A DNA stretch of 64,000 nucleotides from the NCBI GenBank assembly GCA_005656395.1, contig SRSI01000004.1:1426001-1490000 (forward strand), given 5' to 3'. Under the pieces are notes generated by a model. It ran no database searches. It saw nothing but the letters and a program-made list of their open reading frames with translations, and was not told where the DNA came from. The translations under genes were made by a program, and so were the position numbers. Positions 47,362-60,594 of this stretch are shown in pieces (the first letter of the stretch is position 1; the number at the start of each line of letters is the position of its first letter). Source of the DNA: Strongyloides papillosus. Lineage: Eukaryota; Nematoda; Chromadorea; Rhabditida; Strongyloididae.

Positions 47362-50224
47362 CTATACATCATATAATTGACTAAGTTTTTGTTGCAGACA
47401 GGGCGGACAATAGTTGAAAAACTGGGCCCAAAAGATATCACCAACTTGCATGCGAAAACATTTGAGAATCTATAAATAAAAATTATTTTTAATGTGAAGA
47501 CCATTCTTTTCATCAAATACTTACAGTTGAAATTTGTGAACGTAAATTTTCTGGAGGAGTGTCAAATGAACAAACAGCATCACAAAAGAAAATAAAATCA
47601 GATAAAATACCATTTGGATAACAATGAATCATACAAATAAGTCCTTCAAAAGCAGCAGTTTTTTCGTCATTATCTTTAACAATCCTTAATGCCAAACACC
47701 ATGGTCTTATAAATTGTGGCAAGTGTGGAGCAATTTTTTGTGCTGAATATATTCCAAGTCGTCCTAATGCAATTGCCGTATTTTCCATAACTGTTTTATC
47801 TACTTTAGTATAATTTAAGATTGCGACCATTATTGGTACAACAATATGAACATATATATCAATTTGTTCTTTTAATATTGATGTTATAACTCCAAATGCC
47901 CAAATAGCATTATTTACTAGCGATGTATTTTTTTCAGTGAAATTTGATATTAATATTTTAACAAATTGATGACATTGATGTTCAATTAATTGAGGACAAT
48001 TTTTTGCAACATCACCTAAAAATGCGAAAGCACTTTGTTTTACCTCATCATTATTATCAACAGAACAACGTGCCAAGATGTGAATAATATCATATTTTGA
48101 AAGTAATGGTTTAACGTGAGGGCCAAGAGCTTCCGTCAATTCAGATAACAAATCCAAACTAACAATAATAAATTCCTTGTCAAAATAATTACTAGATGAG
48201 TCACAATTTCCAGAACCCTGTAAATTGTTTAATGATAAATGAATTAATTTTACACAGCGATCAAATATTGGTTCACTGAAAGGAGTGAAACTTTCATGAA
48301 GAGCATTAGCCACTGAAGACATACATTCCAATAAAGGGAAAAGTTCACGATTACAATCATCAACTGATGACCATTTGGACATTAGTATAGGCATTATAAC
48401 ATTAATAAAATGATCATTCTTCAAATCTTCCTCAATTGCATCTGCCAAAGTACCAATAGCATCATAAAGTATTAACAAATTTTTCGTCTGATATAGATTG
48501 AAACATTTATACATTGTATCAATAATTTCATTTAAATATGGTACTACACTTTTACCCGATTCTTCCTCTAATATAGCGAACGCAGAACAAGCTGCACGTT
48601 GAACACTTTTATTTGAATCTAACATTCTTGATAGAAGACCTTTTAATAATAACAAAAATGCTTGACTTGATGTATCTTGACAAATATATTGACTATATCT
48701 TGATAGTGACCAACAGGTTATTGAACGTATGAGAGCTTTTTCATTATCTAATGATTCAATTAAATATGGAAAAAGTTCATTGAGGTATGGAATGATACCT
48801 GTTAAACATCCTTCAGCAATTGCACCTAGACATAATATACCGCTCTCACGATACTCCCAATTTTTATGAAAAAGTAAGTCTTTTAATAATGGTAGAATAA
48901 TTGGAAGACAATTATCACCAAATATACCAGTGATTACATCTAATGTTGCAGCTGCACATTTTCTTAAATTCCAATCTATATCATCTTCATCAAAATTATC
49001 GTCATCACTCATACTTTCATCTTCATTTTCCCGATTATTACTCGATGTAATTCCACTTGACTTCTCAATATCAGATATCATTTGATTTTCATTTTCTTGA
49101 CTTTGAAAACCATGTGTCTTGGCTCTATGAAACCTTGGTTTTATATCTTCCTCCTTATCAGGAACCTTGCTGTCATCTTCTACATCACCCTTTAAATAAA
49201 GTTAAGTTAATATTTAATTAAAAATAATACTTTACCTTTAGCAATATTATATCTTGTTGAGTATATCTCATACAACCTAGCAAAACAGGAAGTAATTGTG
49301 GCAAAATCGGTGTTAATATATTTTGTCCTTGTTCAGCATGATCCGCTAACGTTAACCAAAATTCACAAGCTTCCATAGCAATTTCTTCATTTTGTTCTTT
49401 TGTTTTATGAATCATAAAATTCATAATATTATCCATTTGTGGTAAAATTTTATCAAAGAATGTACCACTTGTCAAAGCTAAACACCTACACAATTGCTTC
49501 AATACCTCAGGATCTTGATCATTTGCCAATTGAAAAACTGCCTCAATAAATTCATTAAAATATTTTGTAAATACATTATTGTTAAATAGAAGAAAATTAT
49601 TTATAATATTCAATGACATACTACGTAATTTTGCTACATCATGCTTAAAAAATCTTAATACGGGTAATATAAGTTTTTCAACATGCTGTTCCTCCATATC
49701 AAAAGCAGAATCTTCACAAATTTTTTGTAATGCACCTAATGCACCATCTAAAACTGTATACTCATTACTATCTAAAAGTTTAATTAAATAATATATAATC
49801 TCATTCCATGATACTTTTTCTTTTGTGTAAATTGTCGTTATCAAAATTCCAATTATAGCTCTAATAAGAGGTGATGAATCGGATATTGTTTCACAACATC
49901 TCTCTTTTATATAAATTTTTATATTATCCGGTAATTGAATCCAATTATTTTTAATAATATTTTTTAAAATTAATCCGCTAACCGACCTACTAGCATCATC
50001 TAATGTTTTCATGTTACTAAGGATATAAGCAAGGTACAAACTAAATTGAGGATGTTGTGATAATTTTTCTAATTGCTCACGTACATCTTTTTGTACTTCA
50101 TTACTTCCAGAATGTGTCTGATTGAGTAATGTTAGAACCTATAAACAAAAATATATAATAATAAGAATAACCATTAAAAAAAACAAACCTGTTCCAATTC
50201 ATTTTGTACTGGTACCCAAGTCAT
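47362..50224 (-). CDS. imb-2: Transportin (karyopherin beta-2), nuclear import receptor (four exons, 903 aa)
   Basis: Exons are 50224-50189, 50138-49236, 49189-47525 and 47469-47362; introns are 46-55 bp and phases agree. The HEAT-repeat protein matches transportin-1 throughout: [88 protein letters not shown], an acidic loop (NESMSDDDNFDEDDIDWNLRKCAAATLDV), LLILYDAIGTLADAIEE and FIRPWCLALRIVKDNDEK. The length equals that of animal transportins (about 890-900). It carries PY-NLS cargo such as RNA-binding proteins through nuclear pores under RanGTP control. The acidic loop between HEAT repeats 7-8, which ejects cargo on RanGTP binding, is shorter than in vertebrates. It shares a 1.4 kb divergent promoter region with the MFS transporter. 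Confidence 0.96.
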
Positions 50225-51599
50225 TTTTAATGAAAAGTACAATCAAAATATTGATATAATATAATATATACTTTTTTTATTTTTACTACGATTACTATAA
50301 ATTGTCATCCAATTTAAATTGTAACGTGTAATATTATAAGAAAATGATTTATTTAGAGTAGTGTACTGTTAATAAAAGAGTCAGATACTTATAAACGATG
50401 TTCCACGAGGATTGTGCACGTCTGTCTTTGCAAGAAAAACCATGTAATTGTTAATTGTATATTTATTTAAGTGTATTAAAGGTAATGTTAAACAGTTGAA
50501 ATGGAGCGTACACTAGTGTGAAAATATACTGATTTGAAATGTAATTAGTCTACTAAGAATAATAGTTTCAATTGCGCAAATTTAAATGTTCTTTATATTT
50601 TAATTGTCTCTTCTACTTTAATTGTCAAAATTTCAATTATAAATTAATACATAAAAATTTGTTACTCTTGCGTCAACTCAAATTTAAATCTAATTTTGCT
50701 AAAATAATGTAATCAATTATAAAACTATCTATTTATTTAAATAGATGTGCTATAAAAAGTGTTAAGTCTATACTTTAAACGAAGATTTTAACATTTTATC
50801 ATAAAAAACTTAGTAAACGATAAACTAACTATTTGTTTTCATTTTTTTGGAACAAAATTCGTAAATAATGCTTTCAATAACACTTACATTGTATCTTACA
50901 CCTTGATTATAGGGATTGCAGAAAGGTTAGTGTGGAAAATTTTTACACTATCATTAATAAACTTGCTTGAAATAAAATCACGTCATCCCAATAGTTTGTA
51001 TTTATTATAAGAATGTAATAAATTATTCTTTTACTATTTTTGATATTAACAGAAAGAAAAAATGTACTTGCATAATTATAACGATGATTGCGCAGAAAAA
51101 TTTTATAATCCATCATATAATGAAAATACTAAGATTAATTGAAGTTAGTTGAATTAACCAAATATTTACTAGACAACTTAATCGTATTCGTCAAATCTCT
51201 AATACCATTTTTAATAATATTGTCATATAATAATCACAACACCTAAAGAAGAACTAATAAAAATGTAAATTGTTAAACATGTTCATGTAATCTTGTAGTA
51301 AATCCACGGAAATTTGAAGTCTATTTTTTCTTAGAAGGTCAATTTGATAAATATTTCTTATAAGACAAAAATAAAAATGGTGTGAAATGTGCGACTAGTG
51401 TATATGAAGATGGAACTACCATAATGTCATGCTAAATGTTGATATTTGATGTAACAATCAGTTAATTCATCTTTAAAGGGCTGACCATATGTCATGATGT
51501 TTTAAAAAAATGATTAGGACGTATATATAGGCATTAGAACAGGGTCAACAGTTGCATTCATTTCAGTTGCTTCAAACAATAAGAAATATTTTTTTTAAA
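50225..51599. other. Divergent promoter region between transportin and the MFS transporter
   Basis: The stretch has a less AT-rich patch at about 50385-50520 near the transportin start, and a TATA-like element at 51531-51539 near the transporter start. No exon was found. Confidence 0.5.
51531..51539 (+). promoter_or_regulatory. TATA-like element of the MFS transporter gene
   Basis: TATATATAG lies 60 bp before the ATG at 51600, consistent with a transcription start about 30 bp further on. A TTTCAG at 51561-51566 could alternatively be a trans-splice acceptor. Confidence 0.4.
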
Positions 51600-53135
51600 A
51601 TGAATTGGTTTAATTTTATTAAATTATTATTAATTTGTTCAGTATTAACAATTATAACAAATTTTCCAAGTGGTTTTACTAATAGTTCTATTAATACTGC
51701 TGTCTTTGAATTTGAAAGATTCTTAAATGATTCATATGATGATAGAGGGATTCATTTAACTAAACATACGTTTACCTTATTAAAAAGTTCTACATTAAAT
51801 ATTTGGTTTGTAGCGCAAATCATTGGTGCAATTATATCACCATTTGTACCTGATAGATATGGTAGAAAAAGTGAGAATTTTTTTTATTATTTCCCTGAAA
51901 TATTATTTATATATTTTCTTTTCTTTAGATGCTTATTTGTTTGCAACTGGAATGATGACATTTGCCTCAGGTCTACAATTAGCAGCTTCATTTATTGGAG
52001 CACCTGAATTATTAATTTTTGGAAGGGCATTAATGGCTTTATGTTCCCCTCTTAGTGACGCCGTTTTAATTTTATATTTACAAGAAGTTTCACCACCGTC
52101 TATGCGTGGTATGGTGTGTTTTTTAGCTGAAATTGGATACTCATTAATGTGTGTTCTTGGAATGATATTAGGGATGAAGTCAGTTTTTGGAGAGTCATTA
52201 GAAAAGTTACTTGCCGTACCAATTTTACCTGGGCTTTTTTCCTTACTATTTCTTTTGTTTATTCCTGAAACACCAAAATATTTAATGTTAGTTAAAAATA
52301 ACCGTAAATTAGCTATCAGATCATTGCAATTTTTCCAAGGTACCAATAATAAGAATGAAGAAACTGTTGATGACTATACACAAGAATTAAATGATGATCG
52401 TACTGATGGAGAATCCTCAATAACGGAAATTCTTGTTACTCCACAATTAAGAAAAGCTGTATTTTTAGGTTTATGTGTTATGATATTAACTGTTCCTTTC
52501 TATCCAATTCTTCAATCATCAACTTACATGTTAGTAAGTAGTAAAATTCCAAAACACATCTCTGAAGCATCTTCAACAATTGGTTTCGGAATATTTGTTA
52601 TAGCATGTATATTAGGGACATTTTTTATAGACAAATACCCAAGAAGAACATTAATTTTATCTTCTGGTATAATATCAACAACATGTATCATAAGTTTTGT
52701 TGGTTTTTGGTCATATTCCTCAGTAAAAGCTCATTTATGGGCACAAATCGGTGTTTTAATATCTTTGTTAATGTTTTTAGTATCATTTGGAATGGTTATT
52801 GGTCCAGCATCATGGTTTATTGGACCTGAACTTGTCGCACAACGTCATCGAGCTACAGTATTTTGTACCTGTTTTGGAATTAACAATCTATTTATATTTT
52901 TAACAAATTTTGCGCTATTACCAATTTATAATGTAAGTACCATGATTTTTTTATAGTAATTGAAACATCTGTTTTTTAGATTATTGGTGCATACAGTTTT
53001 CTACCTTTATATGTCATACCATCTACAATTGCATTAATTTTTATATACATATATCTTCCAGAAACTTTAGGAAGAGAGACACATGATATTGTGGTTGAAA
53101 TGACTTCCAAAACAAGTGTTATTCAACCAGTATAA
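51600..53135 (+). CDS. MFS sugar transporter, SLC2/GLUT-like (three exons, 476 aa)
   Basis: Exons are 51600-51870, 51929-52932 and 52980-53135; introns are 58 and 47 bp and phases agree. The frame extends further upstream to 51552 but only through a TTG, so the ATG at 51600 is preferred. Sugar-porter motifs: DRYGRKN in the loop after helix 2, IFGRALMALCSPLSDAVLILYLQEVSPPSMRGM (GR…YxxEVxPxxxRG), FIPETPKYLM after helix 6 and PETLGRET after helix 12. About twelve hydrophobic segments are visible. These proteins move hexoses or related solutes across membranes by facilitated diffusion or proton coupling; the substrate cannot be told. The N-terminal half keeps a typical first loop (NTAVFEFERFLNDSY). 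It is divergent from transportin. Confidence 0.92.
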
Positions 53136-53743
53136 GATTTAACAAAATTTCGAAATTTAAGAACTAAAGAAGGTAGATGAGAAGATTGGTGTTTATAGTA
53201 TATTTGACACAAGAAGAGTATTTTCTTAAGATTATATTTAATACACACTTTATATAATTTACACAGCTTATTTTTAGCAATGGATTGAATTATAAAAATA
53301 TTTTTTCATATTTCTTTTTATTGTCTTCATAAATAAACTATTATCCCGTATATTATTTGCCTTTTCTAGAACTAAACATTCTTGTAATAAAAAAAACATT
53401 TCTACAGTTAATTTTTATCCAAAAGAAAAATAATAGTTGTAAAATATTTTATATTTGCGCATTAAAATAATTTACACACTAGTTTTTAATATCTATATTC
53501 TTTTTGGAAACTTGTATTCTCATCAGATTTAATTTACTGGAGCATTCATTTAAACAAGTTAAGTATAAAATATTTTAGAACAAAGATTATAGACTAATAA
53601 ATTAAATATCAAAGATGGTTCAAAAAAATAGGTATATTGTGGTAAAAAAATACTTTTCACTATAACATCTCTAAGAAACATTAATAGTAAATTTTAAATA
53701 AATTAAAAAAAATAAATTATATATTATTTAAATTAAACTAATT
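53136..53743. other. Intergenic region between convergent 3' ends
   Basis: This 608 bp stretch separates the MFS transporter (+) and the SXP/RAL-2-like gene (-). Only 3' UTR-like AT-rich sequence was seen. Confidence 0.5.
53332..53337 (+). terminator. Candidate poly(A) signal of the MFS transporter
   Basis: AATAAA lies about 200 bp after the stop codon. Confidence 0.35.
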
Positions 53744-54217
53744 TTAAATTTGATTTAAAGGTAAAAATTTTTGCAAATGATCGTGAGTTAATAAATTTTG
53801 GGCAATTTCATTTCTTACTTCATTACTCATTAAATCACTAATTTTTCTTAGTCTTACTTGTTTTTCAATTGGTGATAGATGGGTATTTTGTTGTATAAGT
53901 ATAATTCTTAAAATAAAAGATCTTGCTTCCTGTGACATATTCATAATTGTTGTTTTTAATAATTCTTTCCTATGTGCCCTTTTATCTTTAAGATTTTTAT
54001 ACCAAATAATTAATTCATCTCTCTTTTCAACATTTTCAGCACTATTAATTAAATTTTCAATTTTTCTATCAACTTGACTTGCTATTAGGTATTTAGAATT
54101 ACTAAGTATTTGTTCAATATTATATTTAATTTCCTCTAAACTTTGATTTGAAAATCGGTGATCTTTAGGAAGGGAAAATATAATTATTGGAATTGTTAGA
54201 AAAATAATAAATTTCAT
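53744..54217 (-). CDS. Secreted SXP/RAL-2-like (DUF148) protein (single exon, 157 aa)
   Basis: A short signal peptide (MKFIIFLTIPIIIFSLP) is followed by an all-helical, charged protein. The C-terminal half reads MSQEARSFILRIILIQQNTHLSPIEKQVRLRKISDLMSNEVRNEIAQ, which fits the DUF148 pattern of SXP/RAL-2 proteins (…EARxFxxxIxxIxxNxxLSxxEKxxxIxxLxxxLxxEVRxEI…). These are nematode-specific secreted proteins, often abundant in parasite excretory-secretory products and immunogenic in hosts; their molecular role is unknown. There is no intron. The family call rests on pattern recall, so a different helical secreted family is possible. Confidence 0.65.
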   Translation of the reverse strand: MKFIIFLTIPIIIFSLPKDHRFSNQSLEEIKYNIEQILSNSKYLIASQVDRKIENLINSAENVEKRDELIIWYKNLKDKRAHRKELLKTTIMNMSQEARSFILRIILIQQNTHLSPIEKQVRLRKISDLMSNEVRNEIAQNLLTHDHLQKFLPLNQI

Positions 54218-57200
54218 TTCGTTAAAAATATAAACCTTAAAAGTAAAAAATTTAGTTATGTTTTAAATGCTGAAAATATTATAAAAATAATAGTAATAAA
54301 TAACTCTATCTTTTTAAAATTTAAAGAAATTTGCCTAATTATAATAAAGGCAATTTTCTCAACATTTATTAAGAAATAAGATATACAAATATCATATATC
54401 ATCATTAATATAAATCAAAAATATTTTTTAAAAGTATATTGGTATTTTAAAACTTAATGGCTACTATAAGAAACTTTAATCATAAAATTATCACGATGTA
54501 TAATGAGTGAAGTAATTACCTTAATATTACTTTTACATATGTACAATATTTTAAATATAACAAACATTTTATGTTATACAGTTCTAGGTATTAGAAAATA
54601 TGAAAATAAATGACAAATTATTATAGTTTTATAGTTTAAAAAGTACTCCAAGAAAACTCATTTCAATGACATTTTGACAGTAGGTTCAAAAAGAAAAATA
54701 TTGCAAAAAGATATTTATCTTGGTTTTGTATTATAGGTAATTCAAGATCAAAAGGAAACAAGTATTAAGTTTTATACCAGATTTAAAATCTTTAAAAATG
54801 TCAATAATCAGTTTAACTGTTTTTGTTTTTAACAATTTTTTTTAAATTATCAAGTAATATATATACTAAACTTTAAATACAAAATCTATTCTAGCTTTAG
54901 AAATAAATTTTATCTTCACACAAATTTATTTTAAATGAAGGCAATAAATGACCATTGACATTATATGTAAGAGTGATTTATTTTAAACCACAATTATACC
55001 TCACAAATATCTTATGTCCTATCATTTTAATTTCAAGCTTAAAACACTTCAATAAAATAGGTGTTAATATTCTTATTTGATATACTTGGTGATACGGTTT
55101 TTAAGTTGCTTAACTTAAATATAAAATGTACTTATTCAATTGTGAAATATCATTATAGTTTAATATTAATATTTTAACCTTTATTACTTTATATGTTGTT
55201 AAATTATTCTAAAAGATTGAGAAAGTTGAAAAAATTTTTAAACTTATAAAATATAAATATCTGATATAAATTTGCATATCTTGCTAATTTTTATTAAGTA
55301 TTTAACTTTTCATTTTACCTTAAAATTATTTGACAAATGTATTCCTTTTGTCATTGAGATTATCGTCAATATTTTTATTATTTCGATACAATTGTTTTAA
55401 TAAAAACATTAAGAAATACGAAGTTCTATATTGGTAAATAATAAAACAATTAAAGTCATTATATAAAAATTATTACATCAACATAAATGAAATGAGATCC
55501 ACCTGTTGTTACAATTGTCTATAAAGTACCATAATAAATATTGGAAAAACTAGAGTATTTTTATAAATATAAAAAAGGAGATTTCAAAATTTGAAAGAAA
55601 AAGTGGATCAAAATAATAGTTAAATTTTTTTCTAAGTAATGAAAGATATTTAAAAAGGGGAATATGATTTTTATTTTAAAATTATATATTTATAAAGTTG
55701 TTTAATGATATGTTTTCAATTTAAAGCCTAAATTACAAAAGTTACTCGTGAATGTTCTTCACTGTGAAACTATTGAATTTCTTAATTTTATTCAAAATGT
55801 ACATTTCCTCTCTTAAACGTTAGGTATTAAGACAATTATTCCAAACAAAGTTCTTTTCTCTAAAATAATATAACGCAGTTATTTGAAAAATTGTACATGA
55901 TAATATTATTTGCCACAGTAATAAAAGTATCTACATAATAATATTAAAAAATAGCAATCTCCCACACAAATTAAATGAGTAATTAAATTTTTTTATCTAT
56001 CCTTTTTATGATGACTTTTTATTTTTAAGTAAATAAATCACTAGACATTACTTCAATAACTTTTATAAATAAAAAAAATAGTGTCTGAGTGACGGTCTTC
56101 TAATTTTTTCAATAAAAAAGATAAATATGTTATGATTATTTACATTCTAATATCACAAAAACATCATAGTTTCCATTACCATTGCAAATGTAAGGTTATC
56201 AAAGGATAAGAAAAAATTATCAGCATTATTGTTAGATTTAAATATTGATAAAAAATGTATATAATTTATAATGTTTAATAAAAACAAATATTTCATAGAG
56301 ATTAATTTTTTTAAATTCTTTTACATATCTTTATTATGTAATAAAAAATTATCAAAATTACTTTTATCAATTTTAAATTGAAAAAGTAATAAGTCATACG
56401 TTTGTGAGAGTTTAAAGTTTAATTATTTGGTATGTTTTTTTAATTCTTCCAAAAGTGTCCGATATATTTTTTAAAAGATCTATTATTTGTCTTTGGTAAA
56501 TTATCACGTAATTTTAAAAGTTATTGTATTGAAAGAATTGTTAGAGAAAAAGTAGATTATAAATAGAAAAAAAAGATGGTTTTGAAATATAATTAATTTT
56601 TAAAGTATATTTACTAAATTTTCATGAATATTGTTGTAAAAATTGTGACATTCCTTTTTATTTATTTCAAATAGAGTACAAATACATAAATTAGAATTTT
56701 TTATCTTTTTAATTATCTTTTTAAAAAGATAAAAATTATAATTAATTTTTATTAGATATTAAGAAATTAGTAAATAGTTTATTTAATCACAAACAATAGA
56801 ATAAATGCCTTTATTTTATTTTTAAGTGGAATAATCTCTTTTAAACATTGGTTCTCCAATGAAAATTTTCAAAAATATATCCTTCCCGCAAAAACAATTT
56901 ATTTCAATAAGAAATATCAGAGAATTAAATTTGATTATTATCCTATTGTTAATTTTATAGTATGTCAAATGTAGCTTCTTATCCAAAAATATAACATCAT
57001 TAAATGATTTGACATTTAAAAAAATCACTAATACATAAACTGTGAATATTTTAAAAGAATAAATATATTTAATATTATTTTAGGGATTATAGAAAGAGAA
57101 AAAATTGAAACATATAAATCTTTATAAAAATGTTAAAATATATTGTACGAATATTCTCATAATAAAAAATTACTTTCGAATTTTTTATAGTTTAATATGA

Positions 57201-58694
57201 AAAGATAACTTTTTTGTTATTGAGTAATCCAACAAAAATGATATTAGACTAGATAATTAGTTCATAAATGTTTTTTTCTTTGAATATTCATTGTCTATGT
57301 TTCCTTGTCACAAGGTTGGGCGTCCTCATGTAAGAAATTTTTTTTAATATGATACATCATCGAAATATAATATTATTAGACATCTATCATGAAACGTTTA
57401 AATGCGTAACATGGCATTATTAAATTTCAAATGTAAAAAACTTAACGTTTAACTTTTTAAAAGAATAATTATTACTATGATATGAAATTGTTTTTACTTT
57501 TTATGTATTTTATCTTCCAATAAATTTGAATTATTTTATATCGTCTTTAAGTGAAAATTTTTCCTATAAATAAATCAACAATACTATAAAAACTTTATTT
57601 TACATTATCATTATAATATGTCAACAGACTATTCATCTATTTTTTTTATAAATTCTTTTCTAAAATTGTTTTTTAAAAAATTAATTTAAATAAAAGTACT
57701 TTTAGAAAGAGTGTTGAAATTACTGCTTGATTACAAAATTAAAATAAAAATAATTTATTTAAATTATAGTTCCTTTTATGTAATTATTATCTTTTATGGA
57801 ATGAAAAATAATAAGAAAAAACATTTTTTGAGATTGAATAATTAAATCTTAATGTTTTTTATCATAATTTATTTCATTTAATTATATATGAAAATACATA
57901 TCAATTTTTGCATATCTTTAGAATAAAATACTGTTTTATTATTAATGAATTAAAAACTTTTATATTGTACATTGTATTACACAAATATTATTTTAAAGTA
58001 TTTCCATATCTTTGGGTATATTGTTCATAAAATAAAACCACTGTAGTAGAAGAAAATTGAAAGGCTTAATTAACTAATTTTTAGATCTAATCTACAATTT
58101 TATGGCATTTTTATATATTTCTATTATTGTCCTTTTACTGTTATTTATATAATACCTAAAAAACAAAGGAAATTTTATTTAGCTATATTTAATTTTCTCT
58201 TAAATATTTAGATGTAACATTGAAAAAACTCTTAATTACCAAAAATGTAAACATATGTATTTCTGGAGATTTAATTTAATTTGTAAAATAAAAACTTTTT
58301 CATTCTAATATAAACTTTTTTATTAGTTGAATAAGGAGAATATTAAATCCTTTAAATAAATTTATAATTATTATTTTCAAATAATTGTGTTTTAGTTTAA
58401 ATGAAGTTTTTGAATACTTAATAATAGGCGTAAATTGAAAAATTCATATTTACTTCTAAATTTATTCTCTGTTTATTATCTAAATCGTAAAACCAGGTTA
58501 GAAAATTTTTATTCTGTTTATTAAAATTATAAACTTATGAAAAACTTGTTGTTTAAATGTTAGGCTTAAACTAAAAAAAAATATTCATTTTTTTGTGTTA
58601 TGTTGCGAAAAAATTTATATAATTTTAAAATCCTTATCTTATCTAAATATTGTTATTTTTAAAGAATATATCATTTTAATTATACAAAATCAAT
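54218..58694. other. Long AT-rich intergenic region, no gene seen
   Basis: The 4.5 kb gap has no convincing exon. The 68-codon minus-strand frame at 56822-57028 has no domain or splice partner. No repeats beyond homopolymer and TA-rich runs were seen. Confidence 0.5.
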
Positions 58695-60594
58695 TTAATT
58701 TATACTCTCAATAATTAAACGTTTTGTTCTGCGTATATTGTTAAGTTGAGGGAACTCCCAATTTGTTTTTGAATCTAAAACGTCTGTTTGAATTTCTATT
58801 TTTTGAATGTAATCATGATTATTTATTGGAATCTTAAAATGTGGAATTATTTGAATGAAATATTTCGAACCTTGCTCTAAGTTGTCTAATAATATTTGAG
58901 TATTTTGTGAATTGAATAAGTTCTTTTTACCCCATTTATCATAACTTAAAGTTCTATCTTTAGAATAAAGTATTGTTGTTCCAGAAATATCTTTTTTTAT
59001 ATTCTCATCAAAATTCCAATTTAAAATTATTGCACCTGGTCCAATATTTCGATAGGATAAAGTATTAGATTGTCGTACCTCAGATTTTAATGAATAATTA
59101 TCTAAAAATAAAAATCTGTTGTTTTTAACTAACAATATTTTACATACCACTTGTTCGGAAGCGATAAATTGTTGGTGAGTTTAATACTTTCCTATCTTTA
59201 GTAAGTATTCTCACTCTAACATAATATACAGTATTCTCGTGTAATCCATCAATCTTAATATTTTCTTCATTCATAGGAACACTAATTGTATTCCATTTAT
59301 TGAGACTTAAATCTTTATCAACACTATAGAAAATTTGATACATTTCAATATTGTCTTTATCAATGTCACTAGAAAATAATACATAAGAGTAATATAAATT
59401 AGATTATTTTTTAATTTTTTAAAACTTACTCTGCTAAAATCCAATGCAAACGAACAGTATCCATATTATTAGAAAAAATAACATCAATTTTTTTCATTGC
59501 ATCTAATTCAACTTTTGGAGTGGAGAACAAAAATTCACCACTTTCAGTGATAAGATTATTTTTTAAAATTGTCTTAATCGTTAATTTGTATTCTGAATTA
59601 CTAATTAAATCATCTAATATGATTTCTGGTTTATCACCTCTAAAAATCTTTTGTTTAAAGTTATTATTCTCATTTAATAGTGAATATTGGACATGGTATG
59701 CTAAAAATTATAATTAAAATATTTATATTATTGATAAATGAGCATACCAGATACTTTATCCTCCATTTGTTGTGGGATTTCCCATGTTATATTTACAAAT
59801 CCATGGCCGGATTTATAAAAACGGCTAGATATTATTACATTTTCAATTTCAAAAAATTCATGCTCTGTAGGCATGTTTATTTCAAGAACAGCTGCCATTG
59901 TTGAGGTTTGTTGTGAGCTTATTGCTGTTCTAATTGTTATTTCATAACTTTCACCTGGTGTTAAATGCTCAATTGCAAAACTTGTTGCCTCGATTTTTAT
60001 TTGTTGCCTTTGGTAGTTATTTTCACCTAAATGTGAAGATTGTTGTTGCAAAATTACAATATAATATATCTTAATATTCTCTAAATATACAGGATCCCAT
60101 TCGATTTTAAGACTACTTGGACTAACAACTGTATATCTTAAATTTGTAGGTGGTTTCAATTCAACATCATTGTCTTCTTCATTGCTCAGAGGATTGTAGG
60201 GATTTTTACTTGTTATCTCAATAAATAATGGTTTACTCCAATCAACAATATCATTACGATTAGTTTCACTCCTGACTTGTACTTCAATTCTATGGCCATT
60301 CTTATAATTATTATCATGTAGTTTTACAGATGTTTCAGTATTTCTTATATATTTCCATTGATTTCCATTATTATTATTCATTGAAAGATATCTATATCTG
60401 ATAACAAAACTGTTAATATTATTTTCATTAACCTCCCACTCAACATAAATTACATCTTCATTAGCATCATATCGTGCTTTAAGATTTTTTATATTTGACG
60501 GATGAAATGGATGTGAATAACTTGATTTGGTAGAAAAAATTATTATAGTTGTTAGAAATAGTAGAATATTTAATTGTTTTATAGTACACATCAT
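58695..60594 (-). CDS. Secreted protein with five fibronectin III-like domains (four exons, 581 aa)
   Basis: Exons are 60594-59748, 59700-59430, 59368-59148 and 59101-58695; introns are 46-61 bp and all phases agree. A signal peptide (…LNILLFLTTIIIFSTKSSYSH) is followed by repeated FN3 units, each with an early Trp (VEWEV, IEWDP, ITWEI, LHWIL, LNWNF) and a late Tyr/Ile-x-Val strand (RIEVQVRSE, YEITIRTAI, YKLTIKTIL, YYVRVRILT, YFIQIIPHF). I count five units. There is no transmembrane segment or GPI-type tail; the protein ends soon after RRTKR, a possible dibasic cleavage site. FN3 chains of this kind usually bind other proteins in the extracellular space. No specific orthologue was recognised. 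Confidence 0.8.

Noticed and set aside
51552..51599. Upstream extension of the MFS transporter
   Set aside because: The frame is open but begins at TTG; the first ATG is at 51600 and the added residues do not fit the family N-terminus.
56822..57028. 68-codon minus-strand frame in the 54-58 kb gap
   Set aside because: Hydrophobic AT-rich composition, no signal peptide pattern or partner exon.
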